Of a stretch of DNA of 64,000 nt, positions 34,210 through 43,284 are shown in pieces. Within the stretch, counting starts at the first letter, position 1; every line of letters begins with the position of its first letter. Origin of the DNA: Microbacterium sp. LWS13-1.2 (GTDB lineage Bacteria; Actinomycetota; Actinomycetes; Actinomycetales; Microbacteriaceae); the NCBI RefSeq assembly GCF_040144835.1, contig NZ_CP151632.1, positions 3,286,001-3,350,000 of the forward strand. Reading direction: 5' to 3'. Made by a program: the position numbers and the translations under genes. Under the pieces are notes generated by a model. It was not told the DNA's origin, did not search any database, and worked only from the letters and a program-made list of their open reading frames with translations.

Positions 34210-35348
34210 GTGTCGCAGCACCCGCAGACCGCGCAGGCGCCGGCGCCGGCGCCGCCGGCCAGTTCGTGGACGCCCCGAACCAGCCCGAGACGCGCGGCAT
34301 CGAGCTGATCGGAGCCGGCGAGCGTCATGGCCGGGCTCGCGACCTCTTCTTCGTCTGGGCGGCGCCGAGCGTCAGCATCCTGAACTTCACCGTCGGGGCC
34401 ACGCTCGTGCTGCTCGGGCTGGAACTGTGGCAGGCGGTGCTCGTCGTGATCGCCGGATCGGTGCTGTGGGTCTTCCCCGGCCTCATCGCGATCAGCGGGC
34501 CTGCGGCAGGCACCTCGGGTTCGGTCATCACGCGGGCCATCTACGGCATCATCGGCAACAAGCCCGTCGTGGCGTTCACCGGGTGGCTGATCGGAGCAGT
34601 GTTCCTGGCGCTCAACTGGCTCGCGTCGTCGTTCCTGGGCGCGGGCCTGCTCGCGGGACTGGGGCTGAGCGACCCCGTCGTCGTGCCGATCGCCGTGACG
34701 CTCGTGATCTCTGCACTCACCGTGCTCGTGGCGGTCTACGGCCACGCGCTGATCCTGCGTGTCCACTCATGGCTGGCGATCGTGCTGGCCGTCATCTTCG
34801 TGACCGTCGCGGCGTTCATCCTGGCCCCAGGTCGAATGGAGCTTCCAGCAGCCTGAGCCGCTGTCGGGCGTGCCACTGTGGTCGGCGATCACGATCGGCT
34901 TCACGATCATCGCCTCGTCGCCGATCTCGTTCATCAACAGCCCCGAGATCGCGCGATACCTGCCGCGGTCGACGAAGCCCTCGCACATCATCGCCGCGAC
35001 CGCCCTCGGCGGCGCGCTGCCCGGCATGGTGTTCACGATCGTCGGAGCGCTGCTGGCGACCGTCGCCGCCGGCGCGGTGATGGAGGCCGGCATCGAATCC
35101 GCGCTCCTCGGGATGCTGCCCGCGTGGCTCGGGCCGGCGGATGGAGCATCCCAGGCATGACCGCTGTCGTGATCGGCGGCATCGCGACCGCGTTTTGCCT
35201 GTCGACCGAGGTCTGGACCGGGCCCGTCGCCGAGAGTCTCGGCTACGTCGATCTCTCGGTGCCGGTCGGGATGCTGGTGTCGGTCGGCGTCTACATCGTG
35301 CTGCTGCGCACGCCGCTCGGAAAGGCGGGGAGGCCCGCCCGCGCCTGA
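34210..35348 (+). pseudogene. NCS1 purine/cytosine permease, frameshifted and internally deleted
   Basis: The likely start is GTG 34210 (GAGAGG upstream). The protein must be read in three frames. After a GCC-rich stretch near 34255 it moves to VDAPNQPETRGIELIG...; near 34830 (CCCC, one C too many) it moves to QVEWSFQQPEPLSGVPLWSAITIGF...; and near 35140 it jumps to IPGMTAVVIGGIATAFCLSTEVWTGPVAESLGYVDLSVPVG. About 120 residues expected between the last two parts are missing. The family is clear, but the gene is dead or badly assembled. Confidence 0.75.
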
Positions 35349-35416
35349 CGTCCGCCGCGCAACGGGGTATTTTGAACGAGGTTCACTTACACCGCGCGCG
35401 ACGGGAGACGACGACG

Positions 35417-36211
35417 ATGCCGGACCTCGACCCCGAGCGCGCGCGCCCCCGCGGTGCCCTCGGCGTGATCGCGATCGTCGGCGACGGGCGTGTCGGCCGG
35501 TCGATGGCTGCCGCACTGCGGGCCGCGGGCGCTGAGGTGCGCGGACCGCTCGGCCGCGGTGACACCGCAGACGGTGCCGATCTCGTGCTGCTGGCCGTTC
35601 CGGATGCCGAGATCGCGGCAGCCGCGGCTGTGATCGTGCCGGGACCCCTCATGGGGCACTTCTCGGGTGCGTCGACGCTCGAGCCGCTCGCACCGCACGA
35701 GGCGTTCAGCATCCATCCCCTCACGACGGTGGCGGGTGCGGCCGCGTCGTTCGACGGGGTTCCGGCCGCCGTCGCCGGCTCGACCCCTCGCGCCGACGCT
35801 GCCGCACGTGCCCTCGCGGACGCCCTGGGGATGGCGCCGTTCGAGGTCGCCGACGCCGATCGCGCCGCGTACCACGCGGCGGCATCGATCGCCTCGAACT
35901 TCCTCGTGACACTCGAGTGGTTCGCCGAGGACCTCGCCGCGACGGCCGGGGTCCCCCGCCACGCGTTCGCACCGCTCGTGCGCGCGACGGTCGAGAACTG
36001 GCATGCCGGCGGTGCCTCGGCCCTCACCGGCCCCATCGCGCGCGGCGACGACGAGACAGTGGCACGCCAGCGCGAGGCGGTGCGGGAGCGCATGCCCGAG
36101 CAGGCCGAGCTCTTCGATGCCCTCGTCACGGCGACGCGGCAGCTGGCCGCCGCGCACGCCACGACGGTCGTCCGTGGTTCGGGACCCGTAGCGGGGGAGA
36201 CCACGTGGTGA
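35417..36211 (+). CDS. DUF2520/Rossmann-like NAD(P) dehydrogenase next to panCB
   Basis: The product has 264 residues. The N-terminal Rossmann motif is IAIVGDGRVGRSMAAAL, and the C-terminal DUF2520 helical domain holds RAAYHAAASIASNFLVTL. These proteins are often encoded with panC and panB in actinobacteria. A role in pantothenate synthesis (ketopantoate reduction) has been suggested from such context but is not shown here. Its stop overlaps the panC start (GTGA). Confidence 0.85.
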   Translation: MPDLDPERARPRGALGVIAIVGDGRVGRSMAAALRAAGAEVRGPLGRGDTADGADLVLLAVPDAEIAAAAAVIVPGPLMGHFSGASTLEPLAPHEAFSIHPLTTVAGAAASFDGVPAAVAGSTPRADAAARALADALGMAPFEVADADRAAYHAAASIASNFLVTLEWFAEDLAATAGVPRHAFAPLVRATVENWHAGGASALTGPIARGDDETVARQREAVRERMPEQAELFDALVTATRQLAAAHATTVVRGSGPVAGETTW

Positions 36212-37059
36212 TCGTCGTCCGCACCGTCGCCGACCTGCGCGCCGCCCTGCGCGATCGCCGCGGCGGATCCATCGGCCTGGTGCCGACGATGGGCGCCTTG
36301 CACGAGGGACACCTCACGCTCGTGCGGGCGGCTCGCGCCGACAACGACACCGTCGTGATGTCGATCTTCGTGAACCCCGCGCAGTTCACCGAGCAGGCCG
36401 ACCTCGCCGCCTACCCGCGCACCGAGGAGCGCGACGTCGCGCTCGCCGAGGAAGCCGGTGTCGACGTGGTGTTCGCCCCGGACGCCGGCGAGATGTATCC
36501 CGACGGCTTCTCCACGACGGTGAGCGTGACCGGATCCGTCGCCGAGACCCTCGAGGGCGCCCAGCGCGGGCGCGCGCACTTCGACGGCGTCGCGACCGTC
36601 GTGACAAAGCTGCTGCTCGCAGCGCTCCCCGATGCCGCCTACTTCGGCGCGAAGGACGCGCAGCAGGTCGCGGTGCTGCGCCGGCTGACCGCCGACCTCA
36701 ACGTGCCGGTCGAGCTCGTCGTGTGCCCGACGTCCCGCGATGACGACGGCCTCGCCCGCTCGAGCCGCAACGCGCGGCTGTCGCCCGATGAGCGCGCACG
36801 CGCGCTGGCCATTCCGCGCGCACTTCAGGCGGTGACGGATGCCGCGGCCTCCGGCATCCGTGACTCCCGCGCGCTGCGCGACCGGGCGCTGGACGTGCTG
36901 GCCGAGGGGATGATCGCGCTCGAATACGTCGCGTTCGTCGACCCGGAGACGTTCGAGCCGGTTCCCCAGGTCGACCGACCGACACTGGTCGCCATCGCCG
37001 CGCGCGTCGGCGCGACGCGGCTCATCGACAACACCGTGATCGACGCAGGAGGTTCGTGA
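36208..37059 (+). CDS. panC: Pantothenate synthetase
   Basis: The product has 283 residues. It joins pantoate and beta-alanine using ATP. Motifs are VPTMGALHEGH (HIGH), FVNPAQF, YFGAKDAQQ and RSSRN, and the length is normal. It is middle gene of DUF2520-panC-panB, overlapping both neighbours. panD is not present. Confidence 0.96.
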   Translation: MIVVRTVADLRAALRDRRGGSIGLVPTMGALHEGHLTLVRAARADNDTVVMSIFVNPAQFTEQADLAAYPRTEERDVALAEEAGVDVVFAPDAGEMYPDGFSTTVSVTGSVAETLEGAQRGRAHFDGVATVVTKLLLAALPDAAYFGAKDAQQVAVLRRLTADLNVPVELVVCPTSRDDDGLARSSRNARLSPDERARALAIPRALQAVTDAAASGIRDSRALRDRALDVLAEGMIALEYVAFVDPETFEPVPQVDRPTLVAIAARVGATRLIDNTVIDAGGS

Positions 37060-37919
37060 TGCGCCCGCAGGTGACGCTTCGGCGGCTGGAAGACATGAAG
37101 GCCGGCCACGAGCCCATCGTCATGGTGACGGCCTACGACTATCCGACGGCGCGGGTCGCCGAGCGGGCGGAGGTCGACATGGTGCTGGTCGGCGATTCGG
37201 GCGCGCAGGTGGTGCTCGGCTACGACTCGACCGTGGCGGTCTCGATCGACGAGATGCTCGTGCTCGCCCGCGCCGTCCGTCGCGGCGTGCGGTCGGCGTT
37301 CGTCGTGTGCGATCTGCCGTTCGGCTCGACCGAGGTGTCGGACGAGCAGGCGGTCGCGACAGCGGTGCGGTTCGTCCGGGAGGCGGGGGCCGACGCCGTG
37401 AAGCTCGAGGGCGGCGGCGAGGCGCGGCTGAGCCGCATCCGCGCGATCGCTGCGGCCGGCATCGCGGTCGTCGCGCACGTCGGGCTGACGCCGCAGACCG
37501 CGGTGGCGCTCGGCGGAATGCGCGCGCAGGGCCGCACCGCCGAGTCCGCGGCGCGGTTCGCCCGTGAAGCGGTCGCGGTGCAGGAGGCCGGCGCCAGCGT
37601 GCTCGTGGTCGAGGCGGTGCCGGCCGAGGTCGTCGACGTGGTGCTTCCTGCCCTCGACATCCCCGTGATCGGGATCGGCGCGGGTCGCGCCGACGGCCAG
37701 GTGCTGGTGATGCACGACCTCCTCGGCATCACCGAGGGCAAGACGGCGGCCTTCGTCAAGCGCTTCGCGGCCGTCGGCGACGAGATGGTCGGCGGCGTCG
37801 CGGCGTACGCGGCGGAGGTGCGCGGCGGCGTGTTCCCCGGCGCTGAGCACGGGTACAACGCGAACGAGGCTGCGGTTTCCGCTGCCCGCGACGCGCTCGC
37901 CACGCCCGCCACGGACTGA
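37059..37919 (+). CDS. panB: 3-methyl-2-oxobutanoate hydroxymethyltransferase
   Basis: The product has 286 residues. It makes ketopantoate from ketoisovalerate and methylene-tetrahydrofolate. Clear motifs are VTAYDYPTARVAERAEVDMVLVGDS, AVKLEGGGE, HVGLTPQ and IGIGAG. The start is ATG 37059 (a GTG at 37056 overlaps the panC stop); AGGAGG lies just before. It is last in the operon. Confidence 0.96.
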   Translation: MRPQVTLRRLEDMKAGHEPIVMVTAYDYPTARVAERAEVDMVLVGDSGAQVVLGYDSTVAVSIDEMLVLARAVRRGVRSAFVVCDLPFGSTEVSDEQAVATAVRFVREAGADAVKLEGGGEARLSRIRAIAAAGIAVVAHVGLTPQTAVALGGMRAQGRTAESAARFAREAVAVQEAGASVLVVEAVPAEVVDVVLPALDIPVIGIGAGRADGQVLVMHDLLGITEGKTAAFVKRFAAVGDEMVGGVAAYAAEVRGGVFPGAEHGYNANEAAVSAARDALATPATD

Positions 37920-37951
37920 GCGGATCCCGCGGCCCGTGGTGTCCGATTCCG

Positions 37952-38107
37952 TCAGCGCGGTGCGGCGCCGCTCGACTCGCGCCAGATGACGCGGTGGATC
38001 GGTCGGACCTCGGTCGGGAGGGGCTCGTCACGCAGCGCCCTGATGAGCCGTGCCATCGCGCGTGAGCCCAGGCCCTCGAGGTCGACCTCCACGGTCGTCA
38101 GCGCCGG
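37952..38107 (-). pseudogene. C-terminal remnant of a LacI-family regulator
   Basis: The last 50 codons read LPALTTVEVDLEGLGSRAM...LPTEVRPIHRVIWRESSG, the standard end of LacI regulators. Upstream the similarity stops near 38107. The rest of the gene, including its DNA-binding domain, has been lost in favour of the riboswitch region to the right. Confidence 0.6.
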
Positions 38108-38298
38108 CAGGCGAGCGCGGCTTCGGCATGTGCGGGCGACTGCGGGCGTACGACGTGAGCGAGGCGCTCGTCCCGCGTTGAAACGGTGGGGAGCGGATGC
38201 CGCGGCCGGCGCAGCCGGATCCGATCAATTCGCTGAGAGAGCCCGATGAGCTCGCCGAAGCGGCGGGTGCGATGCGTCGCCGACCGTAGGGTGGAGAG

Positions 38299-38418
38299 CA
38301 CAAGGGGAGTACTCCCGCCTGCGGCACACTCGTCACTACGGATCTAGCGCCGGATCCCGGGTTGCCGGCCCTTCGGGGCGGAGGAGACCTTGGCGGTCTT
38401 TTGACACGCCACGTCTCC
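38299..38418 (+). ncRNA. Candidate yybP-ykoY (Mn2+) riboswitch with expression platform
   Basis: The transcript shows the two conserved loops of this class: CAAGGGGAGTA at 38301-38311 and GAGACCTTGG at 38384-38393. CAAGG (38301-38305) pairs with CCTTG (38388-38392) to close the aptamer, with a GTCACTACGG segment between. Overlapping the 3' strand is a competing hairpin: GGAGAC (38383-38388) with GTCTCC (38413-38418), and TGGCG (38391-38395) with CGCCA (38407-38411). This hairpin ends nine bases before the GGGAAGGAA ribosome site. Members of this class sense manganese. Confidence 0.75.
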
Positions 38419-38436
38419 GATAGGGAAGGAACCCCC

Positions 38437-38718
38437 ATGGGCTCTCTCAACCGCCTCTTCGACTTCGCCGCCAAGGCGCTGGACTCCTCGGGCTCGCAGG
38501 CCTCCTCCGGCCCGCAGACATCCGGCAACGGACGCGACTCGCGCGCGATGGTGCGCGACGTCGGCGGCGCCGTCACCGGCGAGCCTCGGTCGGCGGCACC
38601 GCCCGCGGCGCCGGGCAGCTGGACCCCGCCGGCCACGGACCGCGCCGCGATCGCACGCTACGAGTACCTTCTGCAGACGTCGGACCCGCACCAGGTCGAG
38701 GCAATCCACCGCAGGGCG
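38437..38718 (+). pseudogene. N-terminal part of the riboswitch-controlled protein (truncated)
   Basis: ATG 38437 behind GGGAAGGAA opens GSLNRLFDFAAKALDSSG..., then a Pro/Ser-rich linker and DRAAIARYEYLLQTSDPHQVEAIHRRA. This is the front of an actinobacterial family that I recall being annotated as 'cation-transporting ATPase', though it is not a P-type ATPase. The normal continuation (FARLTPEQR...) is missing. The frame runs on as junk to 38793, and the hydrophobic C-terminal part of the same family appears in another frame from 38724. Confidence 0.6.
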
Positions 38719-38723
38719 GTGGG

Positions 38724-40427
38724 ATGGCGAAGAGCGCCGCGCTCGTCGGTGCCGGCGGACTGCTGGGTGCGATCGCGGGTGCCGCCGTGGTGAGCGCCGT
38801 CGCGGCCCCGCTGCTGGCGCAGGCAGTGGCGACGGGGATCGACTTCGATGCTGTCGCGAGTGCGGTGGACCTCGACGCGATCGCAGGTGGCGTCGACCTG
38901 GGCGGCGCGGGTGACCTCGTCTCGGGTGCGGGGGAGGCCGTCTCGGGCATCGGCGAGCAGGGCGCTCCGGCGCTCGCCGCGCCACCTGCCGACACGTCCG
39001 ACCTGACGGAAGCGGTCACCGCGGCAGGGCTCCAGACCCATCTCGATGCGCTCCAGGCGATCGCGACTGCCAACGGCGGCAACCGCGCAGCAGGGACTCC
39101 CGGCTATCTGGCGTCACTCGAGTACGTCGAGGAGGCGCTGGGGGAAGCCGGCTACCTCACGCAGCGCCAGCCGTTCTCGTACGAGCTCATCGACTACGAG
39201 GGCTCCACGCTCGACCAGACCGCGCCCGGCGACGAGTCGTATGCCTTCGAAGACGACTTCTACCCGATGGAGTACACGGGCAGCGGCACCGTCGAGGCGG
39301 CCGTGCAGGCAGTCGACGTGAATCTCTCCGGTGACCGTGCGTCCACGAGCGGCTGCGAATCCGCGGACTTCGCCGGGTTCCTGGCCGGATCCATCGCCCT
39401 CATCCAGCGCGGATCGTGCGACTTCAGCGTCAAGGCGACGAACGCCGTGGCGGCCGGCGCGGTCGGCGTCGTGATCTTCAACCAGGGCAATGACGTCGAA
39501 GGAGACGACCGGTTCGGTGTCTTCGGCGGCACGCTCGGCACCTCGACCTGGACGGCAACGCCCGTCCCGGTCATCAGCACCTCCTTCGAGGTCGGCGAGG
39601 AGTTCGTCGGCACGGCAGGGCTCGTGCTGCGGATCGACGTGGTCACCAACTCGACCACCATCGACACGTGGAACCTGCTCGCCGACACCCCGACGGGCCG
39701 CACCGACCGCACGGTCGTCGTCGGCGCCCACCTCGATTCGGTTCCCGCGGGGCCGGGCATCAACGACAACGGCTCGGGCACGGCGTCGCTCATGGAGACG
39801 GCGCTGCAGCTGGCCGATCTCGGAATCGAGACCGAGAACCGCATCCGCTTCGCGTTCTGGGGCGGTGAGGAGGACGGCCTCCAGGGGTCGAACCACTATG
39901 TGGCGCAGCTCAGCAAGGCGGAGGTCAAGGAGCATCTCGTCAACCTGAACTTCGACATGCTCGGCTCCCCCAACGGCGGCCGCTTCGTGTACGACGGTGA
40001 CGGCGACGCGTTCGGCACCACCGGTCCGAACGGCTCCGACGTGGTGGAGGGCGTCTTCGACGGTTGGTTCGCCTCGCAGAACCTGGTCACCGAGCCGACC
40101 GCGTTCGACGGCCGCAGCGACTACTTCGCCTTCATCGGCGCGGGCATCCCTGCCGGCGGTCTGTTCTCGGGTGCCGAAGACATCAAGACCGCGGAGCAGG
40201 TGACGAAGTTCGGCGGCACAGCGGGTGTGGCGCTCGACCCTTGCTACCACCAGGCGTGCGACACGTCGACCAACATCAACCCGGTGCTGTTCGAACAGCT
40301 GGCCGACGCCGCGGCGCACGCGACGCTGGTCTTCGCCGACACGCAGTCGTCGGTGAACGGCACGGCCAAGGGCAAGGCCCTCGGCCAGTGGTCGCCCGCG
40401 TTCAAGGGAGACCGCGCGCTGCGCTGA
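38724..40427 (+). CDS. M28 aminopeptidase (PA domain) with a foreign N-terminus
   Basis: The product has 567 residues. Residues about 90-567 are a secreted M28 zinc aminopeptidase with a PA domain (SIALIQRGSCDFSVKATNAVAAGAVGVVIFN). Its zinc ligands are in GAHLDSVPAGPGINDNGSG, GGEEDGLQGS, NFDMLGSPN and CYHQACDT. Residues 1-80 (ALVGAGGLLGAIAGAAVVSA...SGAGEAVSGIGE) are instead the C-terminal part of the riboswitch-controlled family at 38437. The joint is at about residue 80, inside the signal peptide (...APALAAPPADTSDL). Export may depend on the borrowed hydrophobic segment. Confidence 0.8.
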   Translation: MAKSAALVGAGGLLGAIAGAAVVSAVAAPLLAQAVATGIDFDAVASAVDLDAIAGGVDLGGAGDLVSGAGEAVSGIGEQGAPALAAPPADTSDLTEAVTAAGLQTHLDALQAIATANGGNRAAGTPGYLASLEYVEEALGEAGYLTQRQPFSYELIDYEGSTLDQTAPGDESYAFEDDFYPMEYTGSGTVEAAVQAVDVNLSGDRASTSGCESADFAGFLAGSIALIQRGSCDFSVKATNAVAAGAVGVVIFNQGNDVEGDDRFGVFGGTLGTSTWTATPVPVISTSFEVGEEFVGTAGLVLRIDVVTNSTTIDTWNLLADTPTGRTDRTVVVGAHLDSVPAGPGINDNGSGTASLMETALQLADLGIETENRIRFAFWGGEEDGLQGSNHYVAQLSKAEVKEHLVNLNFDMLGSPNGGRFVYDGDGDAFGTTGPNGSDVVEGVFDGWFASQNLVTEPTAFDGRSDYFAFIGAGIPAGGLFSGAEDIKTAEQVTKFGGTAGVALDPCYHQACDTSTNINPVLFEQLADAAAHATLVFADTQSSVNGTAKGKALGQWSPAFKGDRALR

Positions 40428-40472
40428 CGATGTGGGGACGGATGCCGCGACCGGCGGCATCCGTCCCTCTCG

Positions 40473-41231
40473 TCACTTCGCGACGAGCGTCGTCTGGAAG
40501 CTGTACATGTCGGGGCGGTAGCAGTGGTGGCCGAACTCGACGGCACGACCGGAGGCGTCGAAGGCCACCCGCTCCATGGTGAGCACGGGACCGCCCTTGT
40601 CGATGTCGAGGAGCCCCGACTCGTCGCCGTGCGCGCGGCGTGCGCCGATCTTCTGGTTCGCCACGCGGATCGTCACGCCCCGTGCGCGCATGATCTCGTA
40701 GAGGCCCTTCTGCTGCAGCTGCTCCGTCGTGATGTCGGCGAAGTCGAGCGGCAGGTAGTTCGTGAGCACCGCGACCGGCACGCCGTCGGTCGAGCGCTGG
40801 CGCCGGAGGTAGACGATGTCCGAGCCGACGGGAACGCGCAGCGCCTCGGCCGTCACCGGATCGGCCGGGCGGGTGTCGTGCTCGAGGACGAGTGTTCCCG
40901 GTTCGTGCTGCGAGTTCTTGAGGTCCTCGTAGAGACTGGTCAGCTCGACCTGACGGGTGACCTGGCCTTGGACGACCTGCGTGCCGATGCCTCGCCGCCG
41001 TACGAGCAGGCCCTTGTCGACGAGCTCCTCCATCGCGCGCCGGATCGTCGGCCGCGACAGTCCCGCACGCTGGCCGATCGCGATCTCGTTCTCGAGGCGC
41101 GCGCCCGGTGGGATCTCACCGGAGCGGATCGCTCGTTCCATCGCGCTCGACACCTGGAAGTACAGCGGCACCGGACCGGTGCGATCCAGGTCGGCGAGCA
41201 AGTCGTCCAGCTTGACCACGTCGTCTGCCAT
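40473..41231 (-). CDS. GntR-family regulator (HutC type, UTRA domain) of inositol genes
   Basis: The product has 252 residues. The winged helix-turn-helix is LENEIAIGQRAGLSRPTIRRAMEELVDKGLLVRRRGIG, and the UTRA ligand domain includes VVYLRRQRSTDGVPVAVLTNYLP-like sequence. It is divergent from iolC; the intergenic region holds TGTC-N2-GACA motifs. It probably represses the iol operon until an inositol breakdown product binds. Confidence 0.88.
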   Translation of the reverse strand: MADDVVKLDDLLADLDRTGPVPLYFQVSSAMERAIRSGEIPPGARLENEIAIGQRAGLSRPTIRRAMEELVDKGLLVRRRGIGTQVVQGQVTRQVELTSLYEDLKNSQHEPGTLVLEHDTRPADPVTAEALRVPVGSDIVYLRRQRSTDGVPVAVLTNYLPLDFADITTEQLQQKGLYEIMRARGVTIRVANQKIGARRAHGDESGLLDIDKGGPVLTMERVAFDASGRAVEFGHHCYRPDMYSFQTTLVAK

Positions 41232-41242
41232 CACACACTCCA

Positions 41243-41347
41243 AGTCCCGACAGCATAATGTCCCGACAATGCTACATCGTCGCCACTTTGTCAGTCGACC
41301 ACGGCGCGGAGTGTCGCAGGCTCGATCGTTGTGTTATTGTCAGGACA
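41243..41347. promoter_or_regulatory. Probable GntR sites between gntR and iolC
   Basis: TGTCCCGACA (41259-41268), AGTCCCGACA (41243-41252) and TGTCAGGACA (41338-41347) share a TGTC-N2-GACA palindrome. Two copies lie 16 bp apart in front of gntR, and the third is 57 bp before the iolC ATG. The spacing suggests control of both directions. Confidence 0.6.
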
Positions 41348-41403
41348 AATTGTCCACCGATGCGGGCGTCGATCGGCGCACGCGGAGAGTTGTACAGCGG
41401 AGT

Positions 41404-42363
41404 ATGACCGAGAGCAACCCTGCGTTCGACGTCCTCGCCTTCGGGCGGCTGGGTGTCGACATCTACCCACTCCAGTCCGGCGTGGGGCTCGAGGAGGTGC
41501 AGACCTTCGGCAAGTTCCTCGGCGGCAGTGCCGCGAACGTCAGCGTCGCCGCCGCGCGACACGGTCGGCGCGTCGCGCTGATCTCGGGCGTCGGCGACGA
41601 CCCCTTCGGCCGCTATCTTCTGGCGGAGCTCGCTCGCCTCGGCGTGGACAACCGCTACGTGCGGGTGAACCAGACGCTGAAGACGCCCATCACCTTCTGC
41701 GAGATCTTCCCGCCCGACGACTTCCCGCTGTACTTCTACCGCGAGCCGAAGGCGCCCGACCTGGACGTCGCACCGGCAGAGCTCGACCTCGACGCCGTGC
41801 GCTCGGCCGGCATCCTGTGGTTCACCGCGACGGGGCTCAGCCAGGAGCCCAGCCGCGCCGCCCACCACGCGGCTCTTCAGGCGCGAACCAGCGGACACAC
41901 CGTCTTCGATCTCGATTACCGCCCCATGTTCTGGGCCGAGCCGGCGGAGGCGAGCGTCCAGATGGCGCGGGCCCTCGAGCATGCGACCGTCGCCGTGGGC
42001 AACCGCGAGGAGTGCGAGGTCGCGGTCGGTGAGACCGAGCCCGAGCACGCGGCGGACGCGCTGCTGGAGCGCGGGGTCGAGCTCGCGATCGTGAAGCAGG
42101 GGCCGAAGGGCGTGCTGGCGAAGACGCGCGACGAGTCCGTCGTCGTGCCGCCGTATCCCGTGGAGGTCGTGAACGGCCTGGGCGCCGGAGACGCGTTCGG
42201 CGGCGCCCTCTGCCACGGCCTGCTCGCGGGGTGGGACCTCGAACGCATCCTCCGCTTCGCGAACGTCGCCGGCGCGATCGTCGCGTCCCGCCTGGAGTGC
42301 TCCACGGCCATGCCCATCGAGGCGGAGGTCACGGCGATCCTCGACGCGGGGGCGCTGCGATGA
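41404..42363 (+). CDS. iolC: 5-dehydro-2-deoxygluconokinase
   Basis: The product has 319 residues. It is a PfkB-family kinase that phosphorylates 2-deoxy-5-keto-gluconate in inositol breakdown. Signatures are GKFLGGSAANVSVAAARHG, the IolC-specific PPDDFPLYFYREPKAPDL, and the PfkB ATP/anion motif NGLGAGDAFGGALCHGLL. Its stop overlaps the next gene (ATGA). Confidence 0.95.
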   Translation: MTESNPAFDVLAFGRLGVDIYPLQSGVGLEEVQTFGKFLGGSAANVSVAAARHGRRVALISGVGDDPFGRYLLAELARLGVDNRYVRVNQTLKTPITFCEIFPPDDFPLYFYREPKAPDLDVAPAELDLDAVRSAGILWFTATGLSQEPSRAAHHAALQARTSGHTVFDLDYRPMFWAEPAEASVQMARALEHATVAVGNREECEVAVGETEPEHAADALLERGVELAIVKQGPKGVLAKTRDESVVVPPYPVEVVNGLGAGDAFGGALCHGLLAGWDLERILRFANVAGAIVASRLECSTAMPIEAEVTAILDAGALR

Positions 42364-43256
42364 CCCAGTTCCTCACCGAGGACGACTTCACCCGCCTCCG
42401 GGACATCCGGGCGACCCGGCCGGAGGCGATCCGCGACGCCCTCACCGTCCGCCGACGTCGCGACGTGCTGCGCGGCGACGGACGCCTCTTCATCGTCGCC
42501 GCCGATCATCCCGCCCGCGGCGCCCTCGCGGTGGGCGGCAATCCGACCGCGATGGCCGACCGCTACGACCTGCTCGACCGGCTGGCCACGGCGCTGAGCC
42601 GACCGGGCGTCGACGGCGTGCTGGGCACGCCCGACATCGTCGACGACCTCGCCGCACTCGGCCTCCTCGACGACAAGATCGTCGTCGGCTCGATGAACCG
42701 CGGCGGCCTGCGTGGCGCATCGTTCGAGCTGGACGACCGCATGACGGCTTACGACGTGCGCACGATGGTGGCTTCGGGCATCGACTTCGCCAAGACGCTC
42801 GTGCGCATCGATCTCGCCGACCCCGGCACCGTCTCGACGCTCACGGCGATGGCCGGTGCCGTCACCGAGGCGTCGACCGCGGGCCTGCCGATCATGCTCG
42901 AGCCCTTCCTCAGCACCCGCAGCGCCGGTCGGGTCGTCAACGACCTGTCGACGGATGCCGTCATCCTGTCGATCGCGATCGCCTCCGGCCTGGGCGCGTC
43001 CAGCGCGAATACGTGGATGAAGCTGCCCGTCGTCGACGACATGGAGCGCGTCATGGCGGCCACCACCATGCCGACGCTGCTGCTCGGCGGCGACTCGGGC
43101 GTGGATCCCGACGAGACGTTCGCGTCGTGGGAGGACGCGCTGTCGCTTCCCGGCGTCCGCGGGCTGACCGTCGGCCGCACACTCCTCTACCCGCCCGATG
43201 ACGACGTCGCCGCCGCCGTGGACATCGCGGCTGGCCTCGTCCACACCGACCTCTGA
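42360..43256 (+). CDS. Cgl0159-like class I aldolase of inositol catabolism
   Basis: The product has 298 residues with a (beta/alpha)8-barrel pattern: LFIVAADHPARGALAVGG, GVDGVLGTPDI, SGIDFAKTLVRID, and WMKLPVVDD. In actinobacteria this family sits with iolC in place of IolJ and is thought to cleave 2-deoxy-5-keto-gluconate 6-phosphate. The function is assigned by context and family memory. Confidence 0.75.
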   Translation: MTQFLTEDDFTRLRDIRATRPEAIRDALTVRRRRDVLRGDGRLFIVAADHPARGALAVGGNPTAMADRYDLLDRLATALSRPGVDGVLGTPDIVDDLAALGLLDDKIVVGSMNRGGLRGASFELDDRMTAYDVRTMVASGIDFAKTLVRIDLADPGTVSTLTAMAGAVTEASTAGLPIMLEPFLSTRSAGRVVNDLSTDAVILSIAIASGLGASSANTWMKLPVVDDMERVMAATTMPTLLLGGDSGVDPDETFASWEDALSLPGVRGLTVGRTLLYPPDDDVAAAVDIAAGLVHTDL

Positions 43257-43284
43257 ACCCCTCCCCTCACGAAGGACCACACCT

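Noticed and set aside
38098-38301. Minus-strand 67-codon frame
   Set aside because: It overlaps the LacI remnant's edge and the riboswitch leader, is Arg-rich, and has no ribosome site.
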